A stretch of 39,280 bases of DNA from DASWVC01 sp036401335 (GCA_036401335.1 DASWVC010000218.1:1-39280), one strand, 5' to 3'. Shown: positions 7,902 through 16,079, counted from the stretch's first letter. Made by a program: numbers and translations. The notes: generated by a model from the sequence alone, not told the origin.

Positions 7902-8240
7902 ATGTCGCAGCTTTCCCCCCAGAAGCGAAAACAGAGGCGTCTTCAACTTCGGGACGCCCAACGCCGGCGTCGTGCCCGGTTGAAAGACGAGAACAAGACA
8001 TTTTTGCAAATCATTTTGAACCAGGAGTTGCTGGCCGCGCTTCGCGAGCAGAGCGACGCCCGTGGCAAGCCGATGCACACCGTGGCCGCCGAACTGTTGC
8101 GTCAGGCACTCCGCGCCGACCGGGCTGGATCGCCCGAGACCGCCAAGGAGGCAAAAAGCGCGAAAACCCGGGTTGCAACCGGGGAAAATCCGGACAGCGA
8201 CGCCGGCCGACGCGGCCCGGAGGATGTGACGCCAGTTTGA
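7902..8240 (+). CDS. Small basic protein with ribbon-helix-helix-like segment
   Basis: The 112-residue product begins with a very basic stretch (residues 5-32, rich in Arg/Lys/Gln), followed by a segment LNQELLAALREQSDARGKPM and AAELLRQALR. This resembles a ribbon-helix-helix unit: a short beta strand, then two amphipathic helices, as in Arc/CopG-type DNA-binding proteins. The C-terminal ~40 residues are Ala/Glu/Asp-rich and probably disordered. An in-frame ATG at 7851 would add 17 residues; neither start has a good ribosome binding site. It is divergent from the unknown gene at 7694 and lies 86 bp before sodA. DNA binding is an inference from pattern only. Confidence 0.55.
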   Translation: MSQLSPQKRKQRRLQLRDAQRRRRARLKDENKTFLQIILNQELLAALREQSDARGKPMHTVAAELLRQALRADRAGSPETAKEAKSAKTRVATGENPDSDAGRRGPEDVTPV

Positions 8241-8326
8241 CGCGGCGGACCGACGTGCTCTAGGTTGCCTGGAAGAACCGCGAGTCGTCAATACGCGTAT
8301 CCAGCAGATCAACTATCATTTCACTT

Positions 8327-8938
8327 ATGGCCTACGAACTACCTCCCCTCCCTTATGCATTCGACGCGTTGGAGCCGCACATCGACGCGAAGACGATGGA
8401 GCTTCACCACGACAAGCACCATCAGACGTACATCACCAATGCAAACAACGCTTTGAAGGACTACCCCGATCTGGCCAGCCAACCGGTCGAAACCCTGCTG
8501 GCAAACCTGAGTGACGTGCCGGAAAAGATCCGGACCGTGGTGCGAAACAATGCCGGCGGGCACGCCAACCACACGTTCTTCTGGCAGATTCTGAGCCCGC
8601 ATGGCAGTGGTGCGCCCAAGGGGAAACTTGCCGATGCCATTTCCTCTACGTTTGGGGGGTTTGAACCGTTGAAAGAGAAAGTGCAGGCGGCGGGAGCTTC
8701 CCGTTTTGGCAGCGGTTGGGCATGGCTGGTTGTCACAAGGGACGGCAAACTCGAGGTGATCTCTACCGCCAACCAAGACCATCCCGTCATTGAAGGGCAC
8801 AAACCGGTTATCGGCGTCGATGTGTGGGAACATGCATACTACTTGAAATATCAAAACCGCCGTCCTGATTACCTGAAAGCTTGGTGGAACGTGGTTAATT
8901 GGGATCAGGCAGAGAGTAATTACGAAAAAGCGCTGTAG
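8327..8938 (+). CDS. sodA: Superoxide dismutase, Fe/Mn family, probably Mn type
   Basis: The enzyme converts superoxide to hydrogen peroxide and oxygen in the cytoplasm. At 203 residues it has the usual size. The metal ligands are H27 (in MELHHDKHHQTY), H82 (in GGHANHTFFW), D165 and H169 (in DVWEHAYY). The second-shell glutamine is Q150 in TANQDHP, the arrangement of manganese enzymes; iron enzymes place this Gln in the earlier helix. The start MAYELPPLPY is the classic family N-terminus. There is no signal peptide. It stands alone on the plus strand, and I see no convincing promoter in the 86-bp gap before it. Confidence 0.97.
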   Translation: MAYELPPLPYAFDALEPHIDAKTMELHHDKHHQTYITNANNALKDYPDLASQPVETLLANLSDVPEKIRTVVRNNAGGHANHTFFWQILSPHGSGAPKGKLADAISSTFGGFEPLKEKVQAAGASRFGSGWAWLVVTRDGKLEVISTANQDHPVIEGHKPVIGVDVWEHAYYLKYQNRRPDYLKAWWNVVNWDQAESNYEKAL

Positions 8939-9067
8939 TCTCGGGGCGGGAACACCGTTGTTTGCAGGGTTAGCCGCCGGCCGGGGCCCACACTGACAAG
9001 CCGGTTTGTTGCCTTACGGGTTACCCAAGGGGTCGAGCGATGCCTGCGACGGGTGAATCCCGCCGTG

Positions 9068-9101
9068 GGCAGGCAGTGGTGGGGTGAGGGATCGGCCTGC
9101 C
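9068..9101 (+). promoter_or_regulatory. Hairpin in the leader of dapL
   Basis: GGCAGGC at 9068-9074 pairs perfectly with GCCTGCC at 9095-9101, with a G-rich 20-base loop, ending 21 bases before the dapL start. It could influence translation or be incidental in GC-rich DNA. The rest of the 8939-9122 gap shows nothing I can name. Confidence 0.3.
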
Positions 9102-9122
9102 ACACCGGGTATTTTGCTGCAC

Positions 9123-10361
9123 ATGGCCTACCTGAACGAAAATTTCCTTAAGCTGCAGGCGGGTTACCTTTTCCCGGAGATCGCCCGACGGGTCCGGGTG
9201 GCGCTGGAGGAACGGCCGGCCTCATCCGATCGGCTGATCCGGTGCGGGATCGGCGACGTGACCGAGCCCCTGCCTCGGGCGGCCATTCAGGCCATGCATC
9301 GGGCTGTCGACGAGATGGGCAGCCGTGATACATTCCGCGGCTACGGGCCGGAACAAGGTTACGAGTTTCTCCGCCATGCCATCGGCGAACACGACTACCG
9401 TCTTCGCGGCCTGGAGGTCACTGACGACGAAATCTTTGTTTCCGACGGTTCGAAATGCGACGGCGGTAACGTTCTCGACATCCTCGGTGGCAATAACCGA
9501 ATTGCCGTCATGGACCCGGTCTACCCGGTCTACGTTGATACAAACGTCATGGCGGGTCACACGGGCCCAGCTCGGAAGAACGGCTCTTACGAAGGGCTGG
9601 TTTACCTGCCGTGTGTTGAAGCCAACGGGTTTGTTCCTGATGTTCCGGACGAAAAAGCAGATCTCATCTACCTTTGTTACCCGAACAACCCGACGGGCGT
9701 TGTGGCTACCCGGGCGGAGCTTGAGCGCTGGGTGGCCTACGCGCAGCAGCATCGGGCATTGATCCTTTTTGATGCAGCCTATGAGGCTTACATTACAGAC
9801 CAGGCGATTCCCCACTCCATTTATGAGATTCCCGGTGCAACGGAGTGCGCGATCGAACTGCGCAGCTTTTCCAAAAACGGCGGGTTCACGGGCCTCCGCT
9901 GCGCCTACACGGTCCTTCCCAGGGCCCTTCGGGCCTGGACCATGGAAGGCGAATCGCTGCCGTTGTACCCACTGTGGCAACGCCGTTTTAGCACGAAGTT
10001 CAACGGTGTGAGTTACCCGGTGCAGCGCGCGGCAGAAGCGCTTTACACCGAGGAAGGCAAAGCGGAAGTCAAGGCTTTGGTGGCGCATTACCTTGAAAAT
10101 GCTGCCATTCTGGCCGATGCGATTCGCACGTCCGGTCTGACGGTTTTCGGCGGGGTCAACGCGCCTTACCTCTGGGTGAAAGCACCGTCAGGTTACCGCA
10201 GCTGGGGGATTTTCGACAAACTGCTCCGTGAAATTCAGGTAGTCATCACTCCCGGTGCCGGATTCGGAGCCAGCGGCGAGGGTTATTTCCGGGTGTCCGC
10301 CTTTAACAGCCGGGCAAACGCCGAAGAGGTGGCCCGCCGGTTCAGCCAAGTGGCTTGGTAG
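9123..10361 (+). CDS. dapL: LL-diaminopimelate aminotransferase
   Basis: DapL converts tetrahydrodipicolinate directly to LL-diaminopimelate using glutamate as amino donor, bypassing the acylated DapD/C/E route; it occurs in plants, chlamydiae and verrucomicrobia. The 412-residue protein is a fold-type I PLP enzyme. Family marks are MAYLNENFLKLQAGYLFPEI at the N-terminus, RCGIGDVTEPLP, the GYGPEQGYEFLR substrate loop, YPVYVDTNVMAG, CYPNNPTG, and the PLP lysine K251 in SFSKNGGFTGLR. An upstream in-frame ATG at 9084 adds a non-homologous leader; the ATG at 9123 matches the family. With asd it supplies meso-DAP for peptidoglycan. It converges on ptsI. Confidence 0.97.
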   Translation: MAYLNENFLKLQAGYLFPEIARRVRVALEERPASSDRLIRCGIGDVTEPLPRAAIQAMHRAVDEMGSRDTFRGYGPEQGYEFLRHAIGEHDYRLRGLEVTDDEIFVSDGSKCDGGNVLDILGGNNRIAVMDPVYPVYVDTNVMAGHTGPARKNGSYEGLVYLPCVEANGFVPDVPDEKADLIYLCYPNNPTGVVATRAELERWVAYAQQHRALILFDAAYEAYITDQAIPHSIYEIPGATECAIELRSFSKNGGFTGLRCAYTVLPRALRAWTMEGESLPLYPLWQRRFSTKFNGVSYPVQRAAEALYTEEGKAEVKALVAHYLENAAILADAIRTSGLTVFGGVNAPYLWVKAPSGYRSWGIFDKLLREIQVVITPGAGFGASGEGYFRVSAFNSRANAEEVARRFSQVAW

Positions 10362-10388
10362 GTGGCCTGGAAGCAGACGTGGTTTTTG

Positions 10389-10418
10389 GTAGGGGAACTT
10401 GTCCGCAAGCGCCCCTAC
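10389..10418. repeat. Imperfect inverted repeat in the convergent dapL/ptsI gap
   Basis: GTAGGGG (10389-10395) pairs with CCCCTAC (10412-10418), and an inner CTTG/CAAG stem encloses a TCCG loop, separated by a 2x2 internal loop. There is no T-tract on either strand, so it is not a standard intrinsic terminator. It may be a REP-like repeat unit or a Rho-dependent end signal for both genes. Confidence 0.4.
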
Positions 10419-10451
10419 CGCTTGGAAAGGTAACCCGTCCACCCTACCCGT

Positions 10452-12206
10452 TCAGGCCATCAACTCCGCATAATTCCGCCGGGCCAGATCTTCGCACCGT
10501 TTCAGGATCTCGCCTGCCGAAGCCATGTTTCGCGTGGCTTCCACCAGGCGGATGCATTCTTTGCTGTCGAGCGTCTGCACGGCTTTTTTGACACGGGGAA
10601 CCAATGCCGGGCTGGCACTTAATTCATCAACGCCCAGTCCGATCAGCAGTGGCGTCAACGAGATTTCGCCCGCCATCTCTCCACACACGCCGACCCAGAT
10701 GCCGTTTGCACGGGCTGCCCGCACCGTCATCTCGATCAACCGCACGATGGCCGGATGAGTCGGTTCATAAAGGTAGGCGATGCGTTCGTTCACGCGGTCT
10801 ACGGCGATCGTGTACTGGATAAGGTCGTTTGTGCCGATGCTGAAAAAGTCGGCTTCCCGCGCCAGCGCGTCTGCGACGAGGACCGCACTCGGTACCTCGA
10901 TCATGATTCCGACCTCCATATTGCGGTCGAACGGAAGGCCTTCGGCGATCAACTCCTGGCGGCACGCGTCAAGGATCTCGTTGGCCTGACGGAGTTCAGC
11001 CAGCCCTGAGATCATCGGGTACATCATTTTGATGTTGCCGGTGATGCTTGCCCGCAGGATTGCTCGGAGCTGGGCTTTGAAAATGTCCGGGCGATCAAGG
11101 CAGAAGCGGATGGCACGGCAACCAAGGAACGGATTGATTTCTCCTGGAAGGTGGGAGTGGCCCAGGAACTTGTCGCCGCCCAGGTCGAGCGTTCGGATGA
11201 TCACCGTCTGCGGGTAAATGGCCTCGGCCACCTGCCGGTAAGCCAGAAATTGTTCTTCCTCGTGCGGCAGTTCCTCTTTGTTAAGAAAGAAAAATTCCGT
11301 TCGGTAAAGGCCAATCCCTTCTGCGCCAGCCGCGCGCACCAGGTCCACGTCTTCAGGCATTTCAATGTTTGCCGACAGAATAACGTGGCGACCGTCGCGC
11401 GTCGTGCTTTCAGTGTCGCGCAACCGGGTCAACACTTCCTCCACCTGCTCCAACCGGACTTCGACCTCGCCGTACTCCCAAAGCGTCTGGTCAGTCGGGT
11501 TCACGATGAGCAAACCTTTGGCGCCGTCGATAAGGACGTGGTCGCCCGGGGTCAGGCGGGTCGAGGCATCATGGAGCCCGACCACCGCAGGAATGTTCAA
11601 CGACCGGGCCATGATGGCGGTGTGCGAAGTACGGCTGCCGATGTCAGTGGCAAACCCCAGCACCATCTGCCGGTTTAACGTAGCGGTGTCGGACGGAGTG
11701 ATGTTGTGCGCCACAATGATCTGCGGCGATTTTAAATGGGCCAGGGTCTTACTGGCGCGTCCCAGTAAGTTGCGAACCACCCGCCGCGTCACGTCGTGAA
11801 TGTCGAAGGCCCGTTCGCGCAGGTAAGGATCGTCGATCTCGCTTAAGGTCCTGGCGTAACGGTTTGCGACCTCAGCGAAAACATGCTCAATGTTTAATTT
11901 TTCGCGCTCAAGCGTACGCAGGACTTCGTCGATGAGGGTCCGATCTTCGACAACCAGCAGGTGAGCGTCGAAGATGCTGGCGTCGCGTGCGCCGATGGCC
12001 TCCGCAATGCGCTGCTGCATTTCAAGGATCTGCGCACGCGTGGCAATCAGCGCAATCTCAAATCTGGTGATTTCCGCGGGGATCTCCGTTTCGTCGATCC
12101 GGCGTTGCGGCGGTTCTTCGTCGTCCGGATGGTGAATAAACACCACCCCGCGCGCGATCCCAGGAGCAACTCCCACCCCCTGAAGTCTCAGTTCCTCGCC
12201 GCTCAT
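10452..12206 (-). CDS. ptsI: PTS enzyme I (phosphoenolpyruvate-protein phosphotransferase)
   Basis: Enzyme I takes phosphate from PEP and passes it to HPr. The 584-residue protein has the N-terminal HPr-binding and phospho-histidine domains with H195 in GSRTSHTAIMARS, then the PEP-binding TIM barrel with EGIGLYRTEFFFL, LDLGGDKFLG, EVPSAVL, SIGTNDLIQY and GVCGEMAG (catalytic Cys). The open frame continues upstream to 12497, but the extra ~97 residues are unlike EI; MSGEELRLQGVGVAPGIARG at 12206 matches the family start. It is the last gene of the minus-strand cluster, 181 bp after ptsH, with a strong hairpin in that gap. No membrane EII gene is present, suggesting a regulatory PTS. Confidence 0.96.
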   Translation of the reverse strand: MSGEELRLQGVGVAPGIARGVVFIHHPDDEEPPQRRIDETEIPAEITRFEIALIATRAQILEMQQRIAEAIGARDASIFDAHLLVVEDRTLIDEVLRTLEREKLNIEHVFAEVANRYARTLSEIDDPYLRERAFDIHDVTRRVVRNLLGRASKTLAHLKSPQIIVAHNITPSDTATLNRQMVLGFATDIGSRTSHTAIMARSLNIPAVVGLHDASTRLTPGDHVLIDGAKGLLIVNPTDQTLWEYGEVEVRLEQVEEVLTRLRDTESTTRDGRHVILSANIEMPEDVDLVRAAGAEGIGLYRTEFFFLNKEELPHEEEQFLAYRQVAEAIYPQTVIIRTLDLGGDKFLGHSHLPGEINPFLGCRAIRFCLDRPDIFKAQLRAILRASITGNIKMMYPMISGLAELRQANEILDACRQELIAEGLPFDRNMEVGIMIEVPSAVLVADALAREADFFSIGTNDLIQYTIAVDRVNERIAYLYEPTHPAIVRLIEMTVRAARANGIWVGVCGEMAGEISLTPLLIGLGVDELSASPALVPRVKKAVQTLDSKECIRLVEATRNMASAGEILKRCEDLARRNYAELMA

Positions 12207-12321
12207 TGCGGTTTGGAGGCTAATGCAAATCGGGGAAGATTCGACAAAAATGTGCGCAGTTTCTCGTTCGGCACGGGTTCGTGCAGTCCTGTCCTTCCGG
12301 ATCTGCCGGTCAGACAGAAAC

Positions 12322-12347
12322 CCCTGCCGGCCGCCCGGCCGGCAGGG
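12322..12347 (-). promoter_or_regulatory. Strong intercistronic hairpin between ptsH and ptsI
   Basis: Arms 12322-12332 and 12337-12347 form an uninterrupted 11-bp GC-rich stem with a four-base loop. On the minus-strand RNA it is followed by GTTTCTGTCT, too U-poor for a classic terminator. It may attenuate or process the transcript and lower ptsI output relative to ptsH. Confidence 0.65.
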
Positions 12348-12387
12348 TTCAAGGCAGCAACCTTGCTCCGCATCACCCTCGAGAAAG

Positions 12388-12687
12388 TCAATCTTCGTCG
12401 AACCGACGTTCAACAAGGTTCTGCAGCTCTTGCAAAGCCGTCGGCGCGTCGGCTCCTTCCGCAGAGAGCAGCAGCCGGGTACCCTGGCCGGCTGCAAGCA
12501 TCATCAACCCCATAATGCTTTTGCCGTTTACCTGCTCACCGTCCTTCTCGACCCAGATTTCCGCGCGGTGCCTGTTTGCCACCCGGACAAACATGGCGGC
12601 AGGCCGGGCGTGCAGGCCCAGCTTGTTAAGGATGGTCACCTCTTTCTGAATTTTACCGGAAGCAGGTCGCCGACTAAGTAACCCCAT
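12388..12687 (-). CDS. ptsH: HPr phosphocarrier protein
   Basis: HPr carries phosphate from enzyme I at a histidine and is also a substrate of HPr kinase at a serine. In this 99-residue protein the phospho-histidine is H26 in LGLHARPAAMFV, and the regulatory serine is S57 in NGKSIMGLMML, equivalent to Ser46 of Firmicutes HPr. It has an N-terminal extension of about 10 residues compared with the usual 88. The ATG shares its A with the TAA stop of hprK (TAATG), so the kinase and its substrate are translationally coupled. ptsI follows after 181 bp. Confidence 0.96.
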   Translation of the reverse strand: MGLLSRRPASGKIQKEVTILNKLGLHARPAAMFVRVANRHRAEIWVEKDGEQVNGKSIMGLMMLAAGQGTRLLLSAEGADAPTALQELQNLVERRFDED

Positions 12688-13643
12688 TACGTCTCCTTCT
12701 TTCTTTGCATCAGGCTTAATAGGCGTTGATTAAATTCGACTGCACTGTTTTGTCCGAGGCTTTTAAGTTTTTGATCCAGGGCCGCCACCTCTACCAGGCG
12801 CGCCATGTCGCGGCCCGTCCTCACCGGTATGGTAATGTGTGGAATGTTGATTCCAAGGATCTCATAATAATCCTGTTCAAGTCCAATTCTATCCACCTCC
12901 TCCAGTTCCTGCCAGTCTTGCAGGGTAACGATCAGGTCCAGGCGTTTTTCCAGACGAATGCTGCCAACGCCGAAGATGGAAGCCACGTTGATGATGCCAA
13001 GGCCGCGCACCTCCATGTGGTAACGGGTCAGGTCTGGAGCGGTGCCAACCAGTTCCCGGCTTTCAAATCCGTGAAACCTGGTGACGTCATCGCTCACCAG
13101 GCTGTATCCGCGCTCAATGAGGCCCAGGACGCACTCGCTTTTGCCGATTCCGCTCGAGCCTCGCACGAGGGTGCCGATGCCCATAATGTCGACCATGCTG
13201 CCGTGCTCGGTCGTGGTCGGAGCAAATTCCATTTCCAGCGCAATCGTGGCGGCGTTGATGAAACGCATGGTCACCATCGGGGTGCGGAAAATGGATACGT
13301 TGCAGGTCACGGCCGCTTCGGCCAGCGCCTTCGGAATCGGCAAATTTCGCGCGAGCACCAAGCAGGGAATCTGCTGCTCACAAAGGTTTAGACAACGCCT
13401 GCGTTGCTCGGCCAAGTCCAGACTTTTCAGGTAACTGAGCTCGGCATTGCCTAAAACCTGGATTCTCTTGCCCGCAAAATAGACAAAAAACCCGGACAGG
13501 GCCAAGCCCGGCCGATTGATCGTAGGTTCCCGGATCTTACGATCGAAACCCAGTGCCGCCGTCATCAACTTGAGCTGCAGCGTTTGGGCGTGGCGGGTGT
13601 AGAAGTCACTGACCTCGATCACGGCCGCTTTGTGTCGATGCAT
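12687..13643 (-). CDS. hprK: HPr kinase/phosphorylase
   Basis: HprK/P phosphorylates and dephosphorylates the regulatory serine of HPr, coupling PTS state to metabolic status. The protein (about 318 residues from the chosen start) has the N-terminal substrate-like domain with INRPGLALSGFF, then the kinase domain with H147 in EHGSMVDIMG, the Walker A loop GSSGIGKS (162-169), SDDVTRF, and the HprK signature MEVRGLGIINV (210-220). The frame is open to 13793, but residues before MHRHKAAVIEVSDFY are not family-like, so I use the ATG at 13643. The stop overlaps the ptsH start. The 198-bp gap upstream holds a strong hairpin. Confidence 0.95.
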   Translation of the reverse strand: MHRHKAAVIEVSDFYTRHAQTLQLKLMTAALGFDRKIREPTINRPGLALSGFFVYFAGKRIQVLGNAELSYLKSLDLAEQRRRCLNLCEQQIPCLVLARNLPIPKALAEAAVTCNVSIFRTPMVTMRFINAATIALEMEFAPTTTEHGSMVDIMGIGTLVRGSSGIGKSECVLGLIERGYSLVSDDVTRFHGFESRELVGTAPDLTRYHMEVRGLGIINVASIFGVGSIRLEKRLDLIVTLQDWQELEEVDRIGLEQDYYEILGINIPHITIPVRTGRDMARLVEVAALDQKLKSLGQNSAVEFNQRLLSLMQRKKET

Positions 13644-13780
13644 CGAATTGTGTCCGCCCTGCCGGGCCCGGTCATTCTCATCCGGCCCGACCATCCGTTC
13701 CAAGGCACCGTTCATCGGGGCAGTCCCTCGGGTACCCAGGCCGTTGCCCGGGAGAGTTCCTGCTTTGAGGTTTCCGGCGT

Positions 13781-13807
13781 CCGCCCGCGGCAAGCTGCCA
13801 CGGGCGG
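13781..13807 (-). promoter_or_regulatory. Intercistronic hairpin between hpf and hprK
   Basis: Arms 13781-13792 and 13796-13807 form a 12-bp stem. The one non-Watson-Crick position (13788/13800) is C-A on the plus strand but a G-U wobble in minus-strand RNA, so the structure fits the operon transcript better than its complement. The loop is three bases. There is no U-tract, so it looks like an RNA processing or stability element rather than a terminator. Confidence 0.65.
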
Positions 13808-13841
13808 AAGTACCATCCCAAGTTTCGCGAAGAACAACTCC

Positions 13842-14480
13842 TCACGGAGCGAAGGCCGGTTCGATCAGGCCAAAATCTCCGCTTTTACGGCGGTAGAGCA
13901 CGTTCACCTTGGTGGACTTCGCATTCAAAAAAACGAGAAACTGCTTTGTCGAAAGCTCCATCTGTAACACGGCTTCGTCCACGAACATGGGCTTAACCGG
14001 GTACGACTCAGTATGAATGACTTCCGGGCCGGCATCGGTCGATTCCTCTTCGCCGACGGTCACCGCATTGTCGATCCCAAGCGCTCCATCGCCATCCACC
14101 GGGCCGTCCAGCCACTCCCAACGCAGCACTTTTTCTTCCAGGTGGCGCACAGCCTGCTTCCTCGGGCGATGGCTTTGCATCAAACGCGTCTTGTACTTGC
14201 GCATCTGACGCGCAATCCGGTCCAGCACCTGGTCGATGGACGCGTACATGTCGGAACTGACCGCGCTAGCCTCGATGGTAATGTGATTGCTGCAGTGCAG
14301 AACGATCTCAGCGACGTGCCGGTATTTCTGAACGTCAAGGAGTACCTGCACGTCGATGATCTTTGGATAGTCGAGGTGAAGGGACGCCACCTTGCGGCGG
14401 CAGTACTCCTTCATTGCCTCCGTGACGCTCACGTGCCGTCCGGTTACCTGAATGGATGGGTTCGCGTTTTTGATCTGCAT
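13842..14480 (-). CDS. hpf: Ribosome hibernation promoting factor, long form
   Basis: Long HPF binds the 30S decoding region and dimerises 70S ribosomes into inactive 100S particles in slow growth. The 212-residue protein has the N-terminal S30AE domain (1-105: IQVTGRHVSVTEAMKEY, followed by KVASLHLDYPKIIDVQVLLD) and the C-terminal dimerisation domain (about 155-210: KPMFVDEAVLQMEL and FLVFLNAKSTKVNVLYRR). The frame is open to 14642, but the ATG at 14480 has AGGAG seven bases upstream and gives the proper N-terminus. It sits between lptB and hprK, as hpf sits after lptB-rpoN in enterobacteria, but without rpoN here. Confidence 0.95.
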   Translation of the reverse strand: MQIKNANPSIQVTGRHVSVTEAMKEYCRRKVASLHLDYPKIIDVQVLLDVQKYRHVAEIVLHCSNHITIEASAVSSDMYASIDQVLDRIARQMRKYKTRLMQSHRPRKQAVRHLEEKVLRWEWLDGPVDGDGALGIDNAVTVGEEESTDAGPEVIHTESYPVKPMFVDEAVLQMELSTKQFLVFLNAKSTKVNVLYRRKSGDFGLIEPAFAP

Positions 14481-14572
14481 ACGATGTCTCCTGGAGCCTG
14501 CAAAGCCAACCATCCAGCCGGGGCCGCAGGCACCGGAAACGGGTGGTTGGAAGACGGGGAGTGACGGGAGGC

Positions 14573-14589
14573 TGCCGGGCCGGCCGGCA
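14573..14589 (-). promoter_or_regulatory. Small hairpin between lptB and hpf
   Basis: TGCCGG (14573-14578) and CCGGCA (14584-14589) pair around a five-base loop in the 158-bp gap. It is weaker than the other two hairpins of the cluster. Nothing else is recognisable in the gap; in particular there is no rpoN remnant. Confidence 0.4.
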
Positions 14590-14638
14590 AGGGAACCGAT
14601 AAACTCGGTTGAGATTGCAGTTCTGGTCGGGTGACCCC

Positions 14639-15421
14639 TCACATTCGAAAGCGTTCTCCCAGGTAGAGTTGGCGGCTGACCGGATCGTTGATTAAAAACT
14701 CCCGGGTGCCGTGGCTCTCTACCCTGCCATCGTAGATCAAGTAGGCACGGTCCACAATCTCTAATGTTTCCCTTACGTTGTGGTCCGTGATCAGGATGGC
14801 CAAGCCTGCCCGTTTCAGATTCGAGATGTGCTGCTGGATTTCCGAAACGGCAATGGGATCAACGCCGCTGAAAGGTTCGTCCAACATCATCAGACGCGGG
14901 TTGGTCACTAGTGAACGGGCAATGGTCAAGCGCCGCTTTTCGCCGCCGCTCAAGGTCAGGGCAGGGTTTTTGGCCACATTTTCAATCCCGAACTGATGCA
15001 GCAGCTCAGCGCAGCGGCGCTGCCGCTGCTGGCGCGAAAGGGGCAGGGTTTCCAGGATTGCGAGGACGTTTTCTTCGACGGTCAGCTTCCGGAAAATGGA
15101 TTCTTCCTGTGGCAGGTACCCCATTCCCATGCGCGCCCGCTGGTGCATTGGGTGACGGGTGACGTCCCGCCCCTGGAAAAACACCTTGCCTCCATTCGGA
15201 CGAACCAAACCTACGATCAGGTAAAAAGTCGTGGTCTTGCCAGCCCCGTTCGGGCCCAGTAAACCCACCACTTCCCCCTCGTCCACGTAGATGTCGATGC
15301 CGTTAACCACGGACCGGCCTCCGTAGATCTTCACCAGTTTTTCGGTCTGCAGAATCTTCCTGGCGCTCGCTGGCGCCAGCGGGGCTTCCGGCAAGGGAGC
15401 GGTAAGGTTAGCGGGCGGCAT
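14639..15421 (-). CDS. lptB: LPS export ABC transporter ATP-binding protein LptB
   Basis: LptB powers extraction of lipopolysaccharide from the inner membrane with LptF/G/C. The 260-residue ATPase shows Walker A GPNGAGKT (56-63), the YLPQEESIFRKLTVEENV Q-loop region typical of LptB, signature LSGGEKRR, Walker B LMMLDEPFSGVDP and the H-loop ITDHNVRE. About 21 residues precede the usual family start, but no better start codon is visible. Its start overlaps the end of lptA by 14 bp, so the pair is tightly coupled. LptF/G are not in the window. Confidence 0.95.
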   Translation of the reverse strand: MPPANLTAPLPEAPLAPASARKILQTEKLVKIYGGRSVVNGIDIYVDEGEVVGLLGPNGAGKTTTFYLIVGLVRPNGGKVFFQGRDVTRHPMHQRARMGMGYLPQEESIFRKLTVEENVLAILETLPLSRQQRQRRCAELLHQFGIENVAKNPALTLSGGEKRRLTIARSLVTNPRLMMLDEPFSGVDPIAVSEIQQHISNLKRAGLAILITDHNVRETLEIVDRAYLIYDGRVESHGTREFLINDPVSRQLYLGERFRM

Positions 15422-16079
15422 TCGTCTGGGGCTTGGTCGGTTCGTTCTTGTCCTGGATAACGGTCCGGGTGCTGCCGTAGGTCTTCATGTGACCGTCGCG
15501 GTAGATGACCATCTTTACCCCGGGCTCCGTGGCGATGTGCGTGTTAAGGCCCTGGGTCACCTGTGGCCACCCGAGCAGGGTCACTGACCCGTCTTTCGCT
15601 TCGTAGATGGCCCGTTCACCCGTGCCGGTTGACCGGACTGGCTCGCCCGGGGCAGGGCCTCCGGTGGGCGGGGGACTGCTGCCCGCCGCGGTCGGCCGGG
15701 GCTGGTTGAGGTGCACAATCAACACGTGGCCTTCTCCCTCCGCGGTTTGGAGTCCGCCGCCATCCTGTTCGCGGTTCATGTGCACGGTCAACTTGTCGGA
15801 AGTCATCGTAAACTGAGGGTCAACCACTTTAACGCTGCCGAAAAAGACGGCGCTTCGCCCCTGAACATCAAACTGGGCTTCCTCCTTGGCCGTAATCTCG
15901 GTAGGACCCTTGGAGGAATTCTTGTCGCCTCCAAACAGGTCGTTCGGCTTTTTGTCGCCTTTCGCGGCATCGGCACCCGCCGCTGGCTTCGGGGATGGGT
16001 CAGCGCCCATGGCAACGTCCCCCACCGCCACCTGGGCAAGGAACCAAGCTGCCCGGAAAAACGAAACCGCAGGCTTCAT
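15408..16079 (-). CDS. lptA: LptA/OstA-like periplasmic LPS transport protein
   Basis: LptA forms the periplasmic bridge carrying LPS to the outer membrane. The 223-residue protein has an N-terminal hydrophobic segment that may be a signal peptide, then a Lys/Gly/Asp-rich linker. The OstA-type beta-jellyroll starts near residue 60 with EAQFDVQGRSAVFFGSVKVV and TSDKLTVHM, continuing to the C-terminus with a Pro/Gly-rich insert around 130-150. Sequence conservation is modest, but the position between an lptC-like gene (ATGA overlap) and lptB (14-bp overlap) supports the assignment. Confidence 0.82.
   Translation of the reverse strand: MKPAVSFFRAAWFLAQVAVGDVAMGADPSPKPAAGADAAKGDKKPNDLFGGDKNSSKGPTEITAKEEAQFDVQGRSAVFFGSVKVVDPQFTMTSDKLTVHMNREQDGGGLQTAEGEGHVLIVHLNQPRPTAAGSSPPPTGGPAPGEPVRSTGTGERAIYEAKDGSVTLLGWPQVTQGLNTHIATEPGVKMVIYRDGHMKTYGSTRTVIQDKNEPTKPQTNAAR

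Noticed and set aside
8939..9122. Lysine riboswitch upstream of dapL
   Set aside because: The gap is only 184 bp and I cannot find the five-helix layout or conserved core; only one simple hairpin is visible.
12207..12497. N-terminal extension of enzyme I
   Set aside because: The extra ~97 residues are Arg/Cys-rich, unlike EI, and would overlap ptsH. The segment is an intercistronic gap with a hairpin.
13644..13793. N-terminal extension of HPr kinase
   Set aside because: Residues before MHRHKAAV are not family-like and the DNA contains the lower arm of the spacer region; the shorter start fits HprK length.
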